DNA of 57,827 bases from Roseburia sp. 1XD42-69 (GTDB taxonomy: Bacteria > Bacillota > Clostridia > Lachnospirales > Lachnospiraceae): NCBI RefSeq assembly GCF_003612565.1, contig NZ_RAZG01000023.1:1-57827 (forward strand), in the 5' to 3' direction. The notes beneath the pieces are model-generated. The model was given only the letters and a program-made list of their open reading frames with translations, did not search any database and was not told the DNA's origin. The position numbers were made by a program, and so were the translations under genes. Below, one piece after another: positions 7,601 to 15,608 of this stretch. Every line of letters starts with the position of its first letter. Positions within the stretch are counted from its first letter, which is position 1.

Positions 7601-9501
7601 CTTTTTGTTTCTCTTCCTTCTTTATCTTGAATTTTTTCCGGCATACCCATTATATTATACTCTATATTTATGATACCCCCATCAAAATCCTGAATTTGTA
7701 TAGGTTTTCCTCTTTCATTATATATATATCTTTTAATACTTCCATCTGGATGAATAATTTTTATCAACTGATCTTTTTCATCATATTCATACTGTATTGG
7801 ATTTCCTTCTTCATTAATAACTTTCTTAACCCTGTTTAAATCATCATAATCATATCTTACTTTCATCCCATAAGAATCTTTTGTACTTATTACGTTTCCT
7901 TTTTCATCATACCTTATATAAATACAGCTTTTATCAGACTGAGTTATTTGTATCGGCTGACCTTTTTCATTGTACAATATCTCCCTACTTCGCCCTAGTG
8001 CATCTTCTGTCTTTACCAAGCAGCCTTTTTTATCATAGGTATTCACTCTCTGTATTCTTCCTTCTATACTCTCCGTCAATAAATGGCCTTCCGCATCGTA
8101 AGTAAATATCCTTTGTCGTCCTAACGCATCTCGAATCTCAGTCATATTTCCTTTACCATCATAAAAATATCTAGTTTGATTTCCGTTCTTGTCAACAAAA
8201 AGAGTCCTCTGATTCCTATCGTTATAATTAAAAATTTCTTCCCCATCCTCATAAACAGTTCTTACATTACGTAAGCATTCATCACTTTCGTATATCATCA
8301 TATTTCTATTTTGCTCTCGCATATATGTACAACCATTATTATATATAAGTTCTATAATTCCCCCATCCGGCAATTCCTGCTTTATTACACGATTTGCACT
8401 ATCATATGTATTTTTTACTGATTGAGTCCCCATAGGTGTTTTAATGCTTTCCAGCTTTCCATTCTCATTATAAGAATATGTATAAGCAAAACCACAACTA
8501 TTAACAAACTGATATAACTTACCATATCTGTACAGAAAATATATTTTTCTGCCTGCATGGTCACAAACGCTTATTATATGCCCTTCTGCATTATATATGT
8601 ATGTATAGCTTCCACCGTTACTGCTTTTTACTAAAATAAGCTGTCCATTTTCATTGTAAGAGAAACGTTCTCGATTGCCGTTTTTATCTTCTTTCACTGA
8701 CAGCCTTCCTGTCTCGTCAAATATATATTTCATTCCTTCATACGTGCGATAAATAAATATTTCTTTTTCTTTTATTAATTTGCCGGTATCGCCAAATACC
8801 GGTATATAAGTATTTCCTGTCGCAAGGCGATAAGGAATTTCTCTTCCATCCCCTAGACATACCTGTGCAAAATTTCTATTTTCCTGCCTGATATGCATCT
8901 CATAATTATGACGCCATCCTTCCCCAAGACTTCCTCCTTTTGTCTGATCCATAGAATTATAGAACATACGGAACTTCATCTCCATTATCCCTTTTATACC
9001 TAAATCTTCTTTCTCGCATATAAAATTTCCAATATTTACATTAATTGGCTCCCCTGCAAGTATCTGTATTAAGGTATTCGTACCAAGCCATCTTCCTATT
9101 ATTTTCAAAAACGGCAAATTTCCCGCAGATTTTCTTTCTCCTATTCCGGGTTTCTGTCCTGATGAAATCGGATAAACAATCCCTCCTTTCGCACATATCA
9201 AAAAACTTTGCATCGTAATAGCATTCACATTATTCACTTTCTCTTCACCAAAAAAAGTATTCCCCGGCAAAGTTATCCATTCTTTGGTCAGACTAACACA
9301 TCCGCGACAAATATGATCTTTCCTATTCATAACACACTTTCCAAACGAAGGAATATTTTCACCTGGTACGCAATCCGTTTTAATAGCTTTTCTTTTTTCA
9401 TCACTTATATAAGCGCGTCCTTTTGGAATTTTAAGTTCCACAGTGCCACTCCCACTGATACATTTTAACTTCGCACCTTCCACCAAATAGTCTTTTCCCA
9501 T
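4633..9501 (-). CDS. Rhs1: DUF4280 PAAR-like / YD-repeat polymorphic toxin with glycine-rich tip
   Basis: 1622 residues. Residues 1-125 match the DUF4280 PAAR-like spike domain (Cys-rich, 'NIPSFGKCV', ending 'ICAKGGIVYPISSGQ'). A DUF6531-type segment follows ('GEPINVNIGNFICEKEDLGI'). Then come dozens of YD repeats of the form 'YxYDxxGrl', and the Rhs core 'GTYYANAREYRPDLGRFTAEDV...NPLNLVDING' near 1390-1432. The last 190 residues are the variable tip. It has a duplicated MPQED motif, a Pro-rich linker, then glycine-rich likely beta-strands ('GDGVLTVGGGMGGSAALGKF'), with no nuclease motif that I can see. No signal peptide, so export through a VgrG-type spike is likely. Start supported by AGGAGAAAGG upstream. 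The gene is visibly more AT-rich than Rhs2. No clear immunity gene follows directly because the IS110 remnant intervenes. Confidence 0.9.
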   Translation of the reverse strand: MGKDYLVEGAKLKCISGSGTVELKIPKGRAYISDEKRKAIKTDCVPGENIPSFGKCVMNRKDHICRGCVSLTKEWITLPGNTFFGEEKVNNVNAITMQSFLICAKGGIVYPISSGQKPGIGERKSAGNLPFLKIIGRWLGTNTLIQILAGEPINVNIGNFICEKEDLGIKGIMEMKFRMFYNSMDQTKGGSLGEGWRHNYEMHIRQENRNFAQVCLGDGREIPYRLATGNTYIPVFGDTGKLIKEKEIFIYRTYEGMKYIFDETGRLSVKEDKNGNRERFSYNENGQLILVKSSNGGSYTYIYNAEGHIISVCDHAGRKIYFLYRYGKLYQFVNSCGFAYTYSYNENGKLESIKTPMGTQSVKNTYDSANRVIKQELPDGGIIELIYNNGCTYMREQNRNMMIYESDECLRNVRTVYEDGEEIFNYNDRNQRTLFVDKNGNQTRYFYDGKGNMTEIRDALGRQRIFTYDAEGHLLTESIEGRIQRVNTYDKKGCLVKTEDALGRSREILYNEKGQPIQITQSDKSCIYIRYDEKGNVISTKDSYGMKVRYDYDDLNRVKKVINEEGNPIQYEYDEKDQLIKIIHPDGSIKRYIYNERGKPIQIQDFDGGIINIEYNIMGMPEKIQDKEGRETKRKYDTMGNLQKMIFPTGMVYSYQYDKNNRMIKMEITKDEDTEKPESVYKYSYDSVGNLLHVSAGNGRETLSEIFYEYDELNRVKAVTNTIGGKTCYEYDRVTGKLCCITDPIGNRQTFCYNDAGELTEQTDIRGNITRYEYNTLGKLCTVTDGGGRVTKHFYLPGGRLEKSIYPTGKEITYAYDRLGRISRKTYGRYSISYAYDEMGRLILVTNSEGQKKFYSYDALGHITSMTDALDNTIRYSYTSSGMLKEVVDALGNKTEYIYDEMDMLVHVCQHGKIGEVNRGEDYVRNVFGQIECVRDALGAEETYEYDALGRVIKKVDREGFQTTYAYWPDGRIRNVIYGNGNWAEFDYTPLGHLSRIKDWMGETNFERNRQGQPERITDKNGKTISYRWGKLGERLEMIYPDGTILHYYYDNMMRLTRLEKCEKERSVLCITYGYDKENRLIWKRNSGGYCTKWSYNDLGQISELVHEDSREIIDRYMYKYDYSGNKTSIFKERRGLPEESGSYSYFYDNLGSLTKVEKDGILLRTYQYDSFGNRTEMKDYEQDIQNIYSYDLLNRLREEEIILRNGSIKKSYNYDRRGNMIGEYQEDELCYGYHFGALNCLEKAWDNTGREVFYFYNALGQRMGRKSGNVEENYLLDFTKRCRNLLEISTDERKQKFYWDNNVVVMEEENRPLHYYLQDELGSPLRVLHKTGNGESYGYDEFGRELYRSDKMNLFGKRYTRQGKIQPFGYTGYHYDDLSGTYYANAREYRPDLGRFTAEDVERGNIWYPYSLNRNIYCWNKPLNLVDINGEKPQNCIETYLMPQEDKPKNPFNFFMPQEDSELSLSEFSEWANSISPVEEPVNRPTVPEPTDSHRNIITVTPEIGLQAGLMIGDGEQKIGVDGKIYVNGNIGDGVLTVGGGMGGSAALGKFEVSKGVEYQYDILNDQVIEGFYTDSSVWGISEVNGDLIFSFGVNNYNQGLGVGIQFDINLTQAFKKILDC

Positions 9502-9516
9502 AACTTATCCTTTCTC

Positions 9517-10914
9517 CTACTGCACCCTAAGCTCCCCGCCTGTGAAGGAAATCCCTTTATCCAATGTAATACTCGTCCCTTTCTGCTTCAACAAAACAGA
9601 GGATGTCCCCGCTGCAATAAGGGAACCCTTATCACTGGAAATTGTCACATCCTCCGCTGCTTCCAATACAACAGAGTGGGCGCTTACCAAATGTATCCCC
9701 TCCTTATCCGTCAGCTCAATCCTTGTTCCCTGATTATTGGTTATCACAATGCTGTTTGGGGTAAACCGGACTTCCTTTTGGTACTTAGTCTTAAGCACCT
9801 TAAAATCCGGGTCTTTCCTGTCCGGGCTCTCTGTCTCCGCATGGACGGAACTGTTGACAAAAGCCTCCCCTTCCTGTTTTCCCGGAATGGTAAGCCTTAC
9901 CATATCTCCCGGTTCCGGCATACAGTACCATCCCGTTCCGTCCGGGGTGGAGTAGACAGTGGCATAGGGATAAAAAATATTAATTTCCTGCTGCTTATTT
10001 TCATCTGAGAGAATCTCTACCTGCACCTTATCCTCTTTCACTTCTTTTACCATGGCGTCCAAAGAACACCCAGCGGCATTTTTCAGCATATCGACAGGTA
10101 CAGCCAGCCCCTTTTCCTGCATCAAATAATACTCATGGATCATTTCTCCTTTGATATATTTTGAGATAATTTTATAAATATAAAATTGTATTCCCTGAAA
10201 CTCCATATAATCGCCAATCCTATAGTTTTCTCTTACCTGGAAAATAAAAGCCAGACAATCTGACTCGCTGATATCCAAAATTCCATTGCTCTTTTTCCGA
10301 TAAAAACCAGCGAGGTCTTTCTGCATTTTATAATCCCAATTTTTTGAAAAATCAATCTTCTTCCCCCTGGGCAAACCGTAGAACAGGCGTGTTCCACGCA
10401 TTTTTGATTCCGGCACAAGATATCTATTTTTCCTGCTGGAAAGCCTTTTAAAAAATTCCCAGTCTGTCTCCGCATACTGTAATACCAATTGTCCTGTTTT
10501 ATCTTCCAGGGAACTCTCAAAAATAATATCAACCTCGTATTCCCCACAAATCTGCCGGAATATCTCCTTATACGTCATGTTTTGATTTTGAAAAGACCGC
10601 ATATGTACCTCTCTGTCCAAAAGACAGCTTCCCGTGGTAATTTCCAAAGTCATTTTTTTCTGGTCATTGATTCTTTCTATGGAAAAATCTGTTACCAGAC
10701 CCCAGAACAAAATTTCCGTATCACCTTTTTCTCCCACTGCCTCAATTTTTTCCCACACATCTCCCCTTAAAATCTTTAGGCATTCTTCCTCTTCATCATC
10801 ACTGATATAACCCGTCATTGTCATTTTTCCGTGACAGTTTAATTCCTCTTCTTTCTTTATATCTAAGATTGTAAGAAATGAAATGGGTGCAGCTTTTACA
10901 TTATATTCCCTCAT
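9517..10914 (-). CDS. VgrG-like spike protein (VgrG2)
   Basis: 465 residues. The first about 280 resemble the gp27/phage late-control-D part of VgrG ('GDTEILFWGLVTDFSIER', 'ETDWEFFKRLSSRKNRYLVPE'). Residues about 285-355 form the gp5-like OB-fold with the usual 'YPYATVYSTPDGTGWYCMPEPGDMVRL' pattern. The C-terminal 80 residues are short repeating strands ('TRIELTDKEGIHL', 'SIVITNNQG') like a gp5 beta-helix needle. In contractile systems such a trimer sits at the tube tip and carries a PAAR-type effector. Rhs1 begins 15 bases downstream, so this is probably its cognate carrier. GGAGG lies upstream of the start. Confidence 0.85.
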   Translation of the reverse strand: MREYNVKAAPISFLTILDIKKEEELNCHGKMTMTGYISDDEEEECLKILRGDVWEKIEAVGEKGDTEILFWGLVTDFSIERINDQKKMTLEITTGSCLLDREVHMRSFQNQNMTYKEIFRQICGEYEVDIIFESSLEDKTGQLVLQYAETDWEFFKRLSSRKNRYLVPESKMRGTRLFYGLPRGKKIDFSKNWDYKMQKDLAGFYRKKSNGILDISESDCLAFIFQVRENYRIGDYMEFQGIQFYIYKIISKYIKGEMIHEYYLMQEKGLAVPVDMLKNAAGCSLDAMVKEVKEDKVQVEILSDENKQQEINIFYPYATVYSTPDGTGWYCMPEPGDMVRLTIPGKQEGEAFVNSSVHAETESPDRKDPDFKVLKTKYQKEVRFTPNSIVITNNQGTRIELTDKEGIHLVSAHSVVLEAAEDVTISSDKGSLIAAGTSSVLLKQKGTSITLDKGISFTGGELRVQ

Positions 10915-11449
10915 CTGTATTTTCCTCCGTTCTTATAGTATGCAGCATTTGTAATATCCTGGAACGCCAAATCTGGTAATCCTGAAACAGACAGTAAAAT
11001 GTACCCATAATCATATCCTTTCCCACTTGAAACAGAAAAAGAATATTGTAGATTCTCTCTCTTGCCGCAAAACTTTTATACTCCATCCAGTATGTTTTTC
11101 CTTCATTTCCATCACCATAGAAAACCGTGCGGCGGTCCCCCTGGTTAAGCAGCTCCTTTGCTCTTCTCCCCCAGTCTTCCGGTTCCCTGTCCCCTGCCCC
11201 GGATAGTATCTGAAATGTAATCCCTTCATTTCTTCCAGCCCTGGCAAATAAAACCGGCGGACGATTTTTAGACCAAAAAACGTTTTCCGCTTCCTCTTTC
11301 TCCATCCTGGAAAAATCCCGGGGAATCTGTATGGAAAATCCCATCTCAAAATCCGTATCTTCCCCCTGGAAAACTTCCTCCTCCATCTCCAAAAGCCTGT
11401 TTACCCTGAGAAAAAAACTGTCAAAATCCTCATTACAAATATCTCTCAT
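10901..11449 (-). CDS. DcrB/DUF1795-like small protein, putative Rhs chaperone
   Basis: 182 residues, soluble. The pattern 'FEMGFSIQIPRDFSRM' near residue 36, a middle 'RNEGITFQIL' strand and a C-terminal 'YNILFLFQVGKDMIMGTFYCLF...WRSRILQMLHTIR' strand-helix end recall DcrB/DUF1795 proteins. Gram-negative T6SS loci use that fold as Eag chaperones for Rhs and PAAR effectors. It overlaps the preceding paralogous-looking gene by 4 bases and the VgrG2 gene by 14, so all are one operon. The family assignment comes from pattern and context only; a structural comparison would settle it. Confidence 0.6.
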   Translation of the reverse strand: MRDICNEDFDSFFLRVNRLLEMEEEVFQGEDTDFEMGFSIQIPRDFSRMEKEEAENVFWSKNRPPVLFARAGRNEGITFQILSGAGDREPEDWGRRAKELLNQGDRRTVFYGDGNEGKTYWMEYKSFAARERIYNILFLFQVGKDMIMGTFYCLFQDYQIWRSRILQMLHTIRTEENTDEGI

Positions 11450-12009
11450 CTTAATCCCTCCATTCTTTTCCCTGCTTTTTTTATGGTAGAAAATATGTAC
11501 TTAAAGAGGGGACGCCATTTAAAATTATTCTCCACAGGATACGTTAAGGTAAACAGCATCATACGCTCCTCCAAAGAAAAAACTGCCTTTACATGTTCTT
11601 TCTCCAAATCTTCCATCGTTAAGAGAAACCACCCAATGGGAACTCCTGCCTCTTCCCAGAGATATTCCGGGGACGTTTTATATTCTGGAAAAGACTCTTC
11701 TGTCAGCTCCAAAATCTTTGAAATTCCCTCCCTCACTTCCGTTTCTTTTAAAGTTTTATCAAAATACTGCAGGGTAAATTGTATATCCTCCCGGATATCC
11801 TCCAAAATAATTTCCGGCCTCTCCTCGTAGGGATAAATTTCTTCTTTCCTCTGCTCCTCCATTTCCTCAACTCCCTCCGGCAGTTCCATGGAAAATTTTC
11901 CATCTTCCCATGTCCACAAAACCGTACTTACAGAATCCTGCACACATCCTTCCGTATCTCGGGAATATAACTTTTTTGTCTCCTTTCCCCTGTAAAATTT
12001 CTTCTCCAT
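11446..12009 (-). CDS. DcrB/DUF1795-like small protein, putative Rhs chaperone
   Basis: 187 residues, soluble and acidic. It shares the layout of the next gene: an N-terminal strand 'WTWEDGKFSMELPEGVEEM' (residues about 31-49), a helical middle, then 'AGVPIGWFLLTMEDLEKEHVKAVFSLEERMMLFTLTYPV' and a final basic helix. The same comparison to DcrB/Eag proteins applies. The island holds two DUF4280-Rhs proteins and two such genes, so one chaperone per effector is attractive. Start at 12009 has AGGAAAGGA upstream. Function is inferred, not shown. Confidence 0.6.
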   Translation of the reverse strand: MEKKFYRGKETKKLYSRDTEGCVQDSVSTVLWTWEDGKFSMELPEGVEEMEEQRKEEIYPYEERPEIILEDIREDIQFTLQYFDKTLKETEVREGISKILELTEESFPEYKTSPEYLWEEAGVPIGWFLLTMEDLEKEHVKAVFSLEERMMLFTLTYPVENNFKWRPLFKYIFSTIKKAGKRMEGLR

Positions 12010-12022
12010 TGCCTGTCCTTTC

Positions 12023-12235
12023 CTACTTTTTAAAAGAAATATGAAATTCTTTCACGATACCTTTTCTTTTTTCCCACACTTCCTTGGCCCTTCCATCTTC
12101 CTTCTGAAAGGCTTTTCTTTCCAGCTCCCCTGCAGCCTGAATACGGCTGCTTAATTTATTGAGCTGGTTGATTTTTTCAATGGCAGGGCTTTTTCCCACG
12201 CCTCCAGTTTTTATGGTATTTTTCAAATCTCTCAC
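12023..12235 (-). CDS. 70-aa basic helical protein in the VgrG operon
   Basis: 70 residues, Lys/Glu-rich and likely one long helix or helical hairpin ('INQLNKLSSRIQAAGELERKAFQKEDGRAKEVWEKRKGI'). It lies 9 bases after VgrG1 and 13 before the first DcrB-like gene, with AAGGAAGGTGAG before its ATG. I do not recognise a family. Its position between a spike protein and putative chaperones suggests an adaptor or small structural component. Confidence 0.55.
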   Translation of the reverse strand: MRDLKNTIKTGGVGKSPAIEKINQLNKLSSRIQAAGELERKAFQKEDGRAKEVWEKRKGIVKEFHISFKK

Positions 12236-12244
12236 CTTCCTTAA

Positions 12245-13783
12245 TTACTTTTCTCCCGGTACAAAATCCACATGAATTCCCCTTATTTTTTGACTGAAAT
12301 CTCCTGATAACTGCTGTGCAGGAGTGGAAGCTATAATATTTTTCTCGATTCCTTTTAAGCCATATGTCTCCTCCTTCTGCTTTTCCTCATGAAAAACAGG
12401 AAAATTTGTCCCCTCTTCCCCGGAAGTTTTTACCTCATTGGTGGCCCCGATGGAATCAAACCCATTGCACATATTGATGACCGTTGGCTCCAAATTGTCC
12501 CTTCTCACTATGGAAATCTCTTTTGGTGCCTTTATCACAAGATTCTTTCCCTGTATCCCTATCATGTCTCTGGCTGAAATCACAACATTTTTATTGCTGA
12601 TTCCATTTACCCCGGTATCGTCACTTAGGGTAAGTTCCAAAGGGCTTTTTTGTTTCAGATCCCGAAAACCCATGCCCTTTTTCGTAAAATACATGCGCTT
12701 TGCCTGGGCTGTGGTAAAATACCGGTCTTCTGGTTTCATTTCCGGATTCCCCCTGCCGTTTCCGTGAACACCGTAAACGGCCTGGGCCCTTTTTCCCGAA
12801 TCATCCTCCAACCGAATGTATACCTGTTCTCCAACTTCCGGCATACAGTACATCACATTTCCTGTCTCAGGGCGGAATGGATACCAGAAAGCTTTTTCTT
12901 TGGACTGATGTGCATCTATGTCAAATTTAACTTTCACCTCTTCCCCCCTTGTGTCCAAAACCCGGGCTGACAACAATCTTCCCCCATGGGATTTATTTTC
13001 ATAGCGCCGGCGCACAATCTCTTTTTGGGAAATCACAGAATAATGGAAAATCAAAAGCCCTTCCTCTAAACTACAGCTTTTTTCCGCAATAGAATATATA
13101 TATTCGTTAAGAGCAATCCTGTCTCCAATATCCCAGTTCTCATATCCTCTGATTCTGCGGCACAAATTTCCACTGGTTTTATCCCGCCAGACTTTTTCCC
13201 AGACAATCCCCCCCTTTGTTCCATCCTGAAATTTCTCTTCCGGCAGCCCAATATACACACGGGGCGTATCTCTTATTACATCCGGAATAATATCCGTATG
13301 CATATGGCTGGCCAGACGCCTTAAAAAATCCCAATCTGTTTCTTCCAACTGATACAGGGGAACGCCAATTTCTACGCCCTCTCCATTAAAATCCAACATG
13401 GATCGAGGCGTATCTCTTATCACTTGTTCCATAACTTCTTCATACTCTGCATGGATATCCTGAAATGTCCTGCTTTTCTTTGCCATATCAAAAAAAGCAG
13501 TGGCAGAAATCCCGTGCACTGACCCATGGTATCTGTCGCCCTCGTGTGATACCTGTACACTTTCTATCACTCCCTGAAACAAAATTTTATTCTCAATACT
13601 GACCTTTACCGGACTGCCGTTTAAATTCTGCAGTATAACCTTCTCCCCTATCTCCTCGGGCAAATCTCCCTCTGCCTCCATATGCCCGTGTTCTCCAGGC
13701 TTAATGTTCAATTGAAATCTTACGATGTCATTCAGTGGAAATGCGGTTTCCACTTTCAGATTTCCCTGTGTGTATGCTGGCAT
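12245..13783 (-). CDS. VgrG-like spike protein (VgrG1)
   Basis: 512 residues. A gp27-like region with 'ETDWDFLRRLASHMHTDIIPD' (about 147-167) is followed by an OB-fold region (about 265-350) with 'FWYPFRPETGNVMYCMPEVGEQVYIRLED' features. A C-terminal region has 'KNVVISARDMIGIQGKNLVIKAP' strands, then an extended tail of about 90 residues ending FVPGEK. It is a clear relative of VgrG2 but longer at both ends. The gene follows the immunity array and Rhs2 on the same strand, so it may be the carrier for Rhs2. AGGAGG sits just upstream of the start. A matching tube and sheath were not found in this window. Confidence 0.85.
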   Translation of the reverse strand: MPAYTQGNLKVETAFPLNDIVRFQLNIKPGEHGHMEAEGDLPEEIGEKVILQNLNGSPVKVSIENKILFQGVIESVQVSHEGDRYHGSVHGISATAFFDMAKKSRTFQDIHAEYEEVMEQVIRDTPRSMLDFNGEGVEIGVPLYQLEETDWDFLRRLASHMHTDIIPDVIRDTPRVYIGLPEEKFQDGTKGGIVWEKVWRDKTSGNLCRRIRGYENWDIGDRIALNEYIYSIAEKSCSLEEGLLIFHYSVISQKEIVRRRYENKSHGGRLLSARVLDTRGEEVKVKFDIDAHQSKEKAFWYPFRPETGNVMYCMPEVGEQVYIRLEDDSGKRAQAVYGVHGNGRGNPEMKPEDRYFTTAQAKRMYFTKKGMGFRDLKQKSPLELTLSDDTGVNGISNKNVVISARDMIGIQGKNLVIKAPKEISIVRRDNLEPTVINMCNGFDSIGATNEVKTSGEEGTNFPVFHEEKQKEETYGLKGIEKNIIASTPAQQLSGDFSQKIRGIHVDFVPGEK

Positions 13784-13851
13784 AAGTTTTCCTCCTGTGG
13801 AATTACCTTTTTATTTCAAAGAGTTGTCTTCTGTAATAAACTCCAGATAAA

Positions 13852-13884
13852 TTACCGTTTCTGTAGGGTTTTTGCTCTGTTCAT
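13852..13884 (-). pseudogene. immunity-gene deletion scar
   Basis: The first five codons of the immunity family (MNRAK) are joined directly to the DNA that ends a family member. In another frame the bases read P-T-E-T-V-I then stop, exactly the C-terminus of the 14808-15596 gene. The in-frame product would be only MNRAKTLQKR. The downstream bases also resemble the 3' flank of the 14808-15596 gene. It appears to be an array unit lost by internal deletion. Confidence 0.6.
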
Positions 13885-13968
13885 ACTTTTATCTCCCTCA
13901 TGCAAGTTTTTAACATCTGTCTTTTTCCGAAAAAACCGAAAAACTATATCACTGTTTCTCCTGGATAA
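13869..13968. repeat. 100-bp direct repeat, copy 1
   Basis: Identical, as read by eye, to 16852-16951. It spans the last codons of one immunity gene, the spacer, and the first codons of the next, so it marks the joint between array units. It is a natural substrate for unequal crossing over. Confidence 0.9.
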
Positions 13969-14738
13969 TTTCTAAAATGCTTTAAAATTGACAAATAATC
14001 ATCTATCTTCCTTTCCCAATACCAGCAAACCACATTTAAGGGTATTTTATAAAAAGAACCATCCTCTCCCCTGACTTCACAAGTTTTGCTTTTATCATCC
14101 CACTCCCATTCTCCTCCACGCCGCCTGATTAACTGGTCTCCATATATCGCTGCCATTCCAAGAAGGAATTCCTCCACATCTTCAAATTTTTCATCTTTCT
14201 TCTCAAAAATCAGGCCGCACATGGTACGGATAAGTTTTGCTGTAAACTGTGTATTTTCCAGACCGTACATTTTTCTGTATGTCGTATTTAAAATTTCACG
14301 TTCTTGATACAATCGCTGATTCCTCTTACGTTTTTTTTGGATTTCCTGAATTTCTTCCGGGCTTCTTTTGCAGGCGCTGAATATCTTTTCTCCTTGCTCT
14401 TCTATGATTTTTTTGAATAAATGCAAAATCTGTTCCAACTCCTCCTCGCTTTGAAAATGCAGACTGCCACGAAGCATTCCTTTCTGGAACTTTGATTCTA
14501 TCAGACTGCCCCCTTCTATATGCTCTCTTCCTATAAATGTCAGCCTGATATCCCAGCTGCCGTTATAATTATTAAATATGCTAATCCAGATGCTCTGCTT
14601 TATTTCATATTCACTTTCTTTTTTCTTCTCAAATACATAATCCGTTCCATTTCCATCCCGTGAAGCCCCTTTATAATAAAACCCCAGGTTCTCTGCTGCC
14701 TCTCCTATTATCTTTTTGATCATTTTTGCTCTGTTCAT
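13944..14738 (-). CDS. Rhs-tip immunity protein, array copy C
   Basis: 264 residues, soluble. It begins MNRAKMIKKIIGEAAENLGF and has two halves. An N-terminal strand-rich domain (about 1-125, 'QSIWISIFNNYNGSWDIRLTFIG') is followed by a C-terminal domain containing 'FLLGMAAIYGDQLIRRRGGEWEWDD' (about 190-215), a pattern reminiscent of DUF3806-type proteins. It is nearly identical to the copy at 16927-17721 over most of its length and clearly related to 14808-15596. One copy lies directly after each nuclease tip, which is the basis for calling these immunity proteins. It is the last intact copy before VgrG1. The RBS is weak (AAGGA). Confidence 0.7.
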   Translation of the reverse strand: MNRAKMIKKIIGEAAENLGFYYKGASRDGNGTDYVFEKKKESEYEIKQSIWISIFNNYNGSWDIRLTFIGREHIEGGSLIESKFQKGMLRGSLHFQSEEELEQILHLFKKIIEEQGEKIFSACKRSPEEIQEIQKKRKRNQRLYQEREILNTTYRKMYGLENTQFTAKLIRTMCGLIFEKKDEKFEDVEEFLLGMAAIYGDQLIRRRGGEWEWDDKSKTCEVRGEDGSFYKIPLNVVCWYWERKIDDYLSILKHFRNYPGETVI

Positions 14739-14807
14739 GTTATTATTCCTTATGCTCTTTTGGAATCTCCCTCACTTTTCAAAAAATGCTTCTACTGTAA
14801 ATTCCAA

Positions 14808-15596
14808 TTAAATAACTGTTTCTGTAGGATAATTTCTAAAATCATCTAATAAATAGAGATAATCATCCTTTTTCCTCTTCCAATACCCTTCCACCGTATA
14901 CAATGGCATAATACAGTAAGAATACATTTCCATTCCTTTTACTATGCAGCTTTTGCTGTCATCTTTCCACATCCACTCTCCTCCACGCCTTCTGATTAAC
15001 TGATCCCCATATATTGCAGCCATACCGAGAAGCAGTTCTTTCACATCTCCATAATTCGCATCCTTCTTCTCCATAAGCAAATCACTTATCCGGCGAATCA
15101 ATTTGGCCGTAAACTTTGTATCTTCCATGCCGTATAGCTTTCTATAGGTTTCATTTAAAGTTTCATGCTCCTGATACAGCCTCCAATGCCTTTCATTCGT
15201 TTCCCGAACTTCATCTTCTGGCAATTTATTATCGTGAAATATTTTTTGTCCATTCTCCTCCAGGAAGTTTTGAAAAAGATATAGAATCTCCTTTAGTTCC
15301 TCCTCATCTTTAAAGTACCAACAATCTCCGGAAAAACCTTCCTTAAACTTCGATTTTATTAAATTGCAGCCTTCCACACGTTTTTTAGAATCAAGAGTCA
15401 GCCTAATGTCCCAACCTTCCATATAATGGTCAAATATTATAATCCAAATGGACTGATCTATTTCATAGTCACTTTCTTTTCTGCTCTTAAATGTATAATC
15501 TGTCACAGAGCCATTCCGTTCGCATCCTTTATAATAAAATCCCAATTTTTCTGCAGTTTCCCCAATTATTTTTTTTATCATTGTTTCTCTGTTCAT
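14808..15596 (-). CDS. Rhs-tip immunity protein, array copy B
   Basis: 262 residues, same family as its neighbours ('MIKKIIGETAEKLGFYYKG', 'MAAIYGDQLIRRRGGEWMWKDDSKSC') but clearly more divergent than copies A and C are from each other. It starts 12 bases after the orphan Rhs tip gene with AAGGAG upstream, the same spacing as copy A to Rhs2. It is therefore probably the cognate partner of the orphan tip. Divergence between B and A parallels the divergence between the two tips, which fits toxin/immunity co-variation. Function is inferred from synteny. Confidence 0.7.
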   Translation of the reverse strand: MNRETMIKKIIGETAEKLGFYYKGCERNGSVTDYTFKSRKESDYEIDQSIWIIIFDHYMEGWDIRLTLDSKKRVEGCNLIKSKFKEGFSGDCWYFKDEEELKEILYLFQNFLEENGQKIFHDNKLPEDEVRETNERHWRLYQEHETLNETYRKLYGMEDTKFTAKLIRRISDLLMEKKDANYGDVKELLLGMAAIYGDQLIRRRGGEWMWKDDSKSCIVKGMEMYSYCIMPLYTVEGYWKRKKDDYLYLLDDFRNYPTETVI

Positions 15597-15608
15597 ATTT
15601 TTCTCCTT

